A stretch of 15,646 nt of DNA from an uncultured Bacilli bacterium (lineage in GTDB: Bacteria; Bacillota_I; Bacilli_A; RF39; UBA660). The stretch lies in contig CAKPER010000029.1 of NCBI GenBank assembly GCA_934149245.1, positions 1-15,646 on the forward strand, given 5' to 3'. The position numbers were made by a program, and so were the translations under genes. Every line of letters begins with the position of its first letter. Position 1 is the first letter of the stretch. The notes under the pieces were generated by a model, which ran no database searches, was not told the DNA's origin, and saw only the letters and a program-made list of their open reading frames with translations. Positions 12,583-15,646 of the stretch are shown here, piece after piece.

Positions 12583-12849
12583 ATCAAACCAAAAAAGAAC
12601 GCAAGAAACATTTTAGCAAATAATATTATTTTTTTCAGATTAGAAAATGGTTGGTCTCAAGAGGATTTTGCAGATAAACTTGATACAACTGTTACATATA
12701 TTTCCAGTCTAGAAAATGCTAAAAGAAATTCTCGAATTGATTATGTAGAACACATTGCTGATGTTTTAGGTATTGAAATGTATCAACTTTTCAAGCCAAG
12801 AAAGAAAATTGATAACAATAGAATCCCTAGACGCCCTAAGAATATGTAA
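12583..12849 (+). CDS. Xre/Cro-type helix-turn-helix regulator without a canonical start codon
   Basis: The frame from 12571 to the TAA at 12849 encodes a clear Xre domain: LENGWSQEDFADKL, TVTYISSLENAKR, IEHIAD-like VEHIADVLGIEMYQLF and a basic tail ending RRPKNM. An in-frame TAG stands at 12568-12570, and there is no ATG, GTG or TTG before the middle of the domain. The best candidate is ATC at 12583, preceded by AGGGATGTGAT at a usable distance. Many related genes would read ATG at this point. It may use a rare start, may have lost its start by a single G-to-C change, or may be reached by slippage on the six A at 12591-12596. It shares a 24-bp inverted match with the methyltransferase remnant. 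As a regulator it would be a small repressor next to the second Xre gene. Confidence 0.6.
   Translation: MKPKKNARNILANNIIFFRLENGWSQEDFADKLDTTVTYISSLENAKRNSRIDYVEHIADVLGIEMYQLFKPRKKIDNNRIPRRPKNM
12629..12652 (+). repeat. 24-bp perfect inverted repeat, copy inside the first Xre gene
   Basis: Seven T followed by CAGATTAGAAAATGGTT. The same 24 bases occur in reverse orientation at 13511-13534 in the methyltransferase remnant. AAATAAT and TCTC near the ends also match with small gaps. Confidence 0.75.
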
Positions 12850-12910
12850 GTATTCTTTTTTTGTGCCACTTAAATTATAACACAAAATTGACAATTTTAT
12901 TGAAATTCTT

Positions 12911-12936
12911 TGCTCTCCGTGAGAGAGCAGTATAAT
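12911..12936 (+). promoter_or_regulatory. Promoter of the second Xre gene with an operator-like dyad
   Basis: TATAAT at 12931-12936 is preceded by the perfect dyad TGCTCTC-CGTGA-GAGAGCA (12911-12929), which fills the spacer and overlaps the weak -35 region TTGCTC. A repressor bound here would block RNA polymerase, as expected for autoregulation. A second dyad CCTATA/TATAGG (12947-12966) touches the ribosome binding site. Confidence 0.6.
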
Positions 12937-12976
12937 CTTACCAATTCCTATAGAATTATATATAGGAGGTTATATA

Positions 12977-13234
12977 GTGAGAAGCACAAACGAGTTATTT
13001 AATTTAATTGGACAAAACATGAAATCCATAAGAACAAATATAGTTGGTAAATCTCAAGAAAAGATGGCAGAAGACATTGATATGAGTAGAAGTTTTATTT
13101 CACATTTAGAAAGTCCAAATGTCGATAAAGGAATTTCACTAGATACCCTATTCTTTCTTGCACAAAAATACAACATTGATATTAGAGATTTTTTTAATGG
13201 TTATGAAAAACTTATGGATTCAAAAGATAAGTAG
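12977..13234 (+). CDS. Xre/Cro-type helix-turn-helix regulator
   Basis: An 85-residue small regulator starting at GTG, 8 nt after a perfect AGGAGGT. The Xre helix-turn-helix covers about residues 14-65: IRTNIVGKSQEKMAEDI, DMSRSFISHLESPNVDKG, ISLDTLFFLAQKYNIDIRDFF. The C-terminus is short and charged. Its promoter contains a 7-bp-arm dyad between the -35 and -10 regions, so it probably represses itself. A strong intrinsic terminator begins right at its stop codon. It may be the main switch of the element, or of the genes that diverge from it on the minus strand. Confidence 0.88.
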   Translation: MRSTNELFNLIGQNMKSIRTNIVGKSQEKMAEDIDMSRSFISHLESPNVDKGISLDTLFFLAQKYNIDIRDFFNGYEKLMDSKDK

Positions 13235-13258
13235 AAATCAGCACAAATGCTGATTTTT
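13235..13258 (+). terminator. Intrinsic terminator of the second Xre gene
   Basis: AAATCAGCA-CAAA-TGCTGATTT is a perfect 9-bp stem with a 4-nt loop, with T continuing into a TTTTT run. It directly follows the stop codon. Confidence 0.85.
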
Positions 13259-13266
13259 AATTTCTA

Positions 13267-13645
13267 TTATTTTTTTAATAATTCATATAAAATTGAATAT
13301 ATAACATTAACAACAATAGAATTTCCAGCCTTATGATATAAAGATGTATTAGAACATACCTTGCTAGTTTTCAAAAAACCATCATCTGAAAATCCCATTA
13401 ATCTCCATGCTTCAATTGGAATAATTTTTCTTATTCTCATTGTAATACCTCACTTTCTACGACCACTTTTGCATTATCTCCAGTATTGCTTGCTGTTATT
13501 GTTGGAGAATAACCATTTTCTAATCTGAAAAAAACATTATTTCATAATCATTTATAACATTATCATTTTTTAACTTTTTGAAGGCCTTTTCTGGTGCTCC
13601 TATTCCACTAAAAAAAGTGCCAACTTTTATTGTATCATTTGTCAT
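13267..13645 (-). pseudogene. Decayed C5-cytosine DNA methyltransferase with internal deletion
   Basis: The start region (ATG ending at 13645, GGGGGA ribosome binding site) encodes IKVGTFFSGIGAPEKAF, the motif I SAM-binding loop of C5-cytosine methyltransferases, and stops at a TAG after 41 residues (MFFSD). Directly beyond, in another frame, lies NGYSPTITASNTGDNAKVVV, which resembles the region before the C-terminal motifs. After one more frame change, 13440-13267 encodes RKIIPIEAWRLMGFSDDGF, KVCSNTSLYHKAGNSIVV and the C-terminus (motifs IX-X). Motifs IV, VI and VIII, including the catalytic PCQ cysteine, are absent. A normal enzyme has over 300 residues, so most of the centre has been deleted and the rest frameshifted. 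The gene cannot make an active methylase. Confidence 0.85.
13511..13534 (-). repeat. 24-bp perfect inverted repeat, copy at the methyltransferase deletion junction
   Basis: This is the reverse-orientation partner of 12629-12652. It lies exactly where the N-terminal methyltransferase fragment ends and the next fragment begins. Confidence 0.75.
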
Positions 13646-13679
13646 TATATCAATCCCCCTTTTATAATTTTTGACAAAG

Positions 13680-13706
13680 AAAAAAGCATAGAATTCGATT
13701 CTACAC
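13680..13706 (-). terminator. Intrinsic terminator after the integrase remnant
   Basis: On the minus strand GTGTAGAAT-CGA-ATTCTATGC pairs over 9 bp with two wobbles, followed by six T. It lies about 20 nt after the integrase stop codon. Confidence 0.75.
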
Positions 13707-13726
13707 TTTATAAAGTTAATTTAAAT

Positions 13727-13942
13727 TTATTTAAACTCTTCAATTTCATGAAACATAAATATTATCTTATCAACTATTTTATCATCATCTTCGTTACTAT
13801 GAGTATAAACTCTAGCCAATACTTCTGGTGTATGTCCGAGTCTTTTAGCAACATCTTTATCAGGAATATCAAGTGATAACAAGTAAGTGGCATTTGAATG
13901 TCTTAATCCATGGACATTAACAAATACAGGACTGAATATTTT
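13727..13942 (-). pseudogene. C-terminal remnant of a tyrosine recombinase (phage-type integrase)
   Basis: About 71 residues remain, ending at the TAA at 13727-13729. They carry the end of the catalytic domain: VHGLRHSNATYLLSLDIP (the Arg and His of the HxxR box), DVAKRLGHTPEVLARVYTHS (a second conserved His and the nucleophilic Tyr), then a charged tail. The frame is closed upstream by a TAA at 13943-13945, and there is no start codon or DNA-binding arm domain. Full integrases have about 350-400 residues, so four fifths of the gene is gone. A 12-bp direct repeat spans the break. The element can therefore not use this enzyme to move, unless another recombinase lies outside the window. Confidence 0.85.
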
Positions 13943-13955
13943 TTAACAAATACAG
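13918..13955. repeat. 12-bp direct repeat at the integrase break point
   Basis: TAACAAATACAG occurs at 13918-13929 and again at 13944-13955, a 26-bp period. The first copy is inside the remaining integrase reading frame and the second lies just beyond the in-frame stop. This may be a tandem duplication, the scar of a deletion, or a core-site duplication. Confidence 0.55.
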
Positions 13956-13976
13956 TGTTAAAAACTAAAAAAAATA

Positions 13977-13985
13977 TGTTATAAT
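13977..13985 (+). promoter_or_regulatory. Orphan extended -10 promoter element
   Basis: TGTTATAAT fits TGnTATAAT. TTAAAA lies about 16 nt upstream. No gene follows on the plus strand for more than 1 kb, so it may once have served a gene now lost, or may make a short transcript ending at the hairpin near 14054-14087. Confidence 0.35.
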
Positions 13986-14053
13986 TGATACATAGTAGAT
14001 AAGGTAGAACGAGAATAAATTGTGGATATGGTATAAAACTTTGTGAACCCTTC

Positions 14054-14087
14054 AAAAGACTGATATTTTCTTAAATATTGGTCTTTT
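14054..14087. terminator. Hairpin between the replication gene and the integrase remnant
   Basis: AAAAGAC...GTCTTTT arms of about 15 bases pair with two internal mismatches directly after the stop codon of the minus-strand replication gene. T-runs are short (four) on either strand, so termination could be weak and bidirectional. Confidence 0.45.
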
Positions 14088-14831
14088 CTATCTCTCTAAA
14101 TCATCATCTAGATAATCATACTCTTCTTCATCCCATAAGTTATCAACAGGATTTTTTAACTTATTTATATTGCTTATCATTGAATTCTTAAAATAACCAA
14201 ACTTATTTTCTATTTCATTTCCGTCTTCATCTTTAAAGTCCCTTTTTAATACCCTAGGAATAATATAATGAATTATTGTAATTAAATCTCCAAAATCATT
14301 CCCATCATCTATTAATTGTTCAAATAATTTGTCATAATAAAAAACCTGTGAATCATCACAAGTTATATATTTGTTTTTAATTAGCTCATTAGTAAGATAA
14401 TGATGGTTTAAATTATTTAAAATAGTTTTATCATCTTTATCTATTTGTTTATTAGTATTTTGTTTATTAGTATTTATTTGTATGCCCTTTTCGGCATGCC
14501 CTTTTACCGCATGCCCTTTTTGGTAATACGGATTTATATCAAAAGGCATTTCATAAATTGAATAATCATAATAAAACTTTCCCATATTATCTTGTTTTCG
14601 TGTTCTAATCAAGTATTTATTATCTTCTAACTCTTGCAATATATTTCTAATTGCTTTAATACTTTCTTTACTTATTGACTCTAACCCTTTCATGGAGTAA
14701 TCCCAATCTTCTGGTAAACTTAACATAAATGAAAGTAAGCCTTTCGCTTTATAACTTAAATTTTTATCTCTTAAATGATAATTTGACATAACCGTATAAT
14801 CTTTAGTTTTTTCAATTTTAAATATCGACAT
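14088..14831 (-). CDS. Winged-helix replication-initiator-type protein of a mobile element
   Basis: A 247-residue protein. The N-terminus is the helix-turn-helix domain common on conjugative elements and phages of Bacillota: IEKTKDYTVMSNYHLRDKNL, SYKAKGLLSFMLSLPEDWDY, then SISKESIKAIRNILQELEDN and a wing (KFYYDYSIYEMP), about residues 4-95. A repetitive linker follows (KGHAVKGHAEKG, NTNKQNTNKQ); its DNA shows AAAAGGGCAT three times at 14- to 15-bp steps. The C-terminal half (about 130-247) is helical and acidic, ending in EEEYDYLDDDLER, in the place where DnaD-like or primosome-contacting domains occur. GGAGGTGAG lies before the ATG. Such proteins are thought to recruit replication machinery to the excised element. 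The gene is preceded by a terminator-like hairpin overlapping the end of the zinc-ribbon gene. Confidence 0.75.
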   Translation of the reverse strand: MSIFKIEKTKDYTVMSNYHLRDKNLSYKAKGLLSFMLSLPEDWDYSMKGLESISKESIKAIRNILQELEDNKYLIRTRKQDNMGKFYYDYSIYEMPFDINPYYQKGHAVKGHAEKGIQINTNKQNTNKQIDKDDKTILNNLNHHYLTNELIKNKYITCDDSQVFYYDKLFEQLIDDGNDFGDLITIIHYIIPRVLKRDFKDEDGNEIENKFGYFKNSMISNINKLKNPVDNLWDEEEYDYLDDDLER

Positions 14832-14848
14832 TTAATCTCACCTCCAAT

Positions 14849-14874
14849 AAAAAAAGAATCATATCTCAGATTCT
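14849..14874 (-). terminator. Intrinsic terminator between the zinc-ribbon gene and the replication gene
   Basis: On the minus strand AGAATC-TGAGATAT-GATTCT (extendable by three pairs) is followed by T. The stop codon of the zinc-ribbon gene is in the loop, and the replication gene's ribosome binding site follows within a few bases. The hairpin could limit read-through into the replication gene. Confidence 0.65.
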
Positions 14875-15504
14875 CTTCATTTTTTTAAATATATTATTTT
14901 TAAACACCCTAATAAATGGATCTATAAATATATCCCAATTTTTAGGATATTCATCATAGCCACCTCTTGAATATGTTTGTTCATTATTAAATAAAACATA
15001 AATATTCCATTTTATATTATAATCAAAATAATTTTTTTCTTTTAACGGTTCCCAATATAATAGCTTTGACTTATCAATTCCTTGTTGTATTTTTCTCTTT
15101 CTTGCTGGAGTTAGCATTGATTCACACTCCTTAGTAAAATAATTATGTTCAATATTATAATACGAATTATCATCATCAAATATTATTTCATATTTCCATC
15201 TATCAGAGTTAGAATCAACTATAAAAGTTAATCTTACAATATCTCCAACTATTAAATTAGAAAAATAGTAAAATGGTTTATGACAATTCATACAATATCT
15301 ATCATAACTTCTTCTTTTAACAACTCTACCATCATAATCCATTGAATAATGTTGATTAGAATTAGAGAGTATTGCTGTGTTATTTCTTATTCTATTATAA
15401 TTGCATCCATCAGTATATGTTGCTGATGTTGTTGGTTTTTTGCTATCAACCAATATTATTTTTAAATTATTTAAACTATTACAATAAGGACAATATACTT
15501 GCAT
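14866..15504 (-). CDS. Zinc-ribbon protein of unknown function
   Basis: A 212-residue protein starting after GGAGGAG. C5-P-Y-C8 near the N-terminus and a second CxxC (CMNC, about residues 71-74) make a zinc-ribbon knuckle pair split by a long polar insertion of about 60 residues with an unusual Asn/Tyr/Ser composition (NYNRIRNNTAILSNSNQHY). The rest is rich in aromatic and acidic residues (WKYEIIFDDDNSYYNIEHNY), probably a beta-sheet domain, and ends in a basic stretch KKMKRI. I do not recognise a family. It lies directly upstream of the replication gene on the same strand with a hairpin between, so it may be an accessory protein of the element. Confidence 0.65.
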   Translation of the reverse strand: MQVYCPYCNSLNNLKIILVDSKKPTTSATYTDGCNYNRIRNNTAILSNSNQHYSMDYDGRVVKRRSYDRYCMNCHKPFYYFSNLIVGDIVRLTFIVDSNSDRWKYEIIFDDDNSYYNIEHNYFTKECESMLTPARKRKIQQGIDKSKLLYWEPLKEKNYFDYNIKWNIYVLFNNEQTYSRGGYDEYPKNWDIFIDPFIRVFKNNIFKKMKRI

Positions 15505-15646
15505 TTTGGCTCCTCCATATCATTAAAATATAGCAATAATTCAAAATTTAATGCAGTACTTATTTTTTATAAATCCCTCTAATTCCTTTATTTATCGGCA
15601 TTTATACAGTTTAGATATAGATTTTAGACTAGTCGAGTGCTATTGG

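Noticed and set aside
15517..15544. Possible promoter TTGAAT/TGATAT upstream of the zinc-ribbon gene
   Set aside because: The -10 would overlap the ribosome binding site of the gene, leaving no leader.
1..15646. CRISPR array, rRNA or tRNA genes
   Set aside because: No regularly spaced repeats of 25-40 bp and no tRNA cloverleaf or rRNA-like stretches were seen on either strand.

Overview
The window looks like part of an integrated mobile or accessory region of a very AT-rich Bacillota. The evidence is strong AGGAGG-type ribosome binding sites, sigma-A-like promoters, many intrinsic terminators, sortase-anchored surface proteins, and the standard genetic code with TGA used as a stop. A low-GC gut member of the Bacilli or Erysipelotrichia/RF39 type is plausible, but the sequence alone does not fix the taxon. 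Almost every gene is on the minus strand, so the biological reading order runs from high to low coordinates.

Right end (15.5 to 13.2 kb): a two-CxxC zinc-ribbon protein, then a winged-helix replication-initiator-type protein of the kind found on conjugative elements. Next are two decayed genes: a C-terminal stub of a tyrosine integrase and an internally deleted C5-cytosine methyltransferase. Two small Xre-type regulators (12.6 and 13.0 kb) face the other way. The first has no canonical start codon. The second has an operator-like dyad inside its promoter.

Middle (12.4 to 6.3 kb): two unrecognised proteins, one of them a single-pass membrane protein, are followed by a LysR-type regulator. Next comes an Abi_2 (AbiD/AbiF-like) HEPN protein flanked on both sides by copies of one small structured RNA. 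The two RNA copies share an identical 13-nt loop and show compensatory stem changes. Then comes a two-gene operon of a radical SAM enzyme and a MazG-like/Nudix fusion. A WTGCA-N4-TGCAW palindrome sits just upstream of the -35 box at the lysR promoter and at the promoter of an ArpU-like gene, and a weaker match lies upstream of the radical SAM gene. This suggests a shared regulator.

Left end (6.0 kb to 1): two tandem, divergent ArpU/RinA-like sigma-factor-like regulators, a 31-residue membrane peptide coupled to one of them, and a surface module. The module holds a membrane-anchored protein with a four-cysteine outer domain, a 927-residue thioester/SpaA-repeat adhesin with a VPNTL sorting signal, its sortase, and a partial serine-recombinase-like protein without the catalytic serine motif.

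The most interesting parts are the HEPN/twin-RNA locus, the radical SAM + MazG/Nudix pair, and the palindrome that may connect them to the element's regulators. No homology search could be run. Family names come from motifs read directly in the translations.
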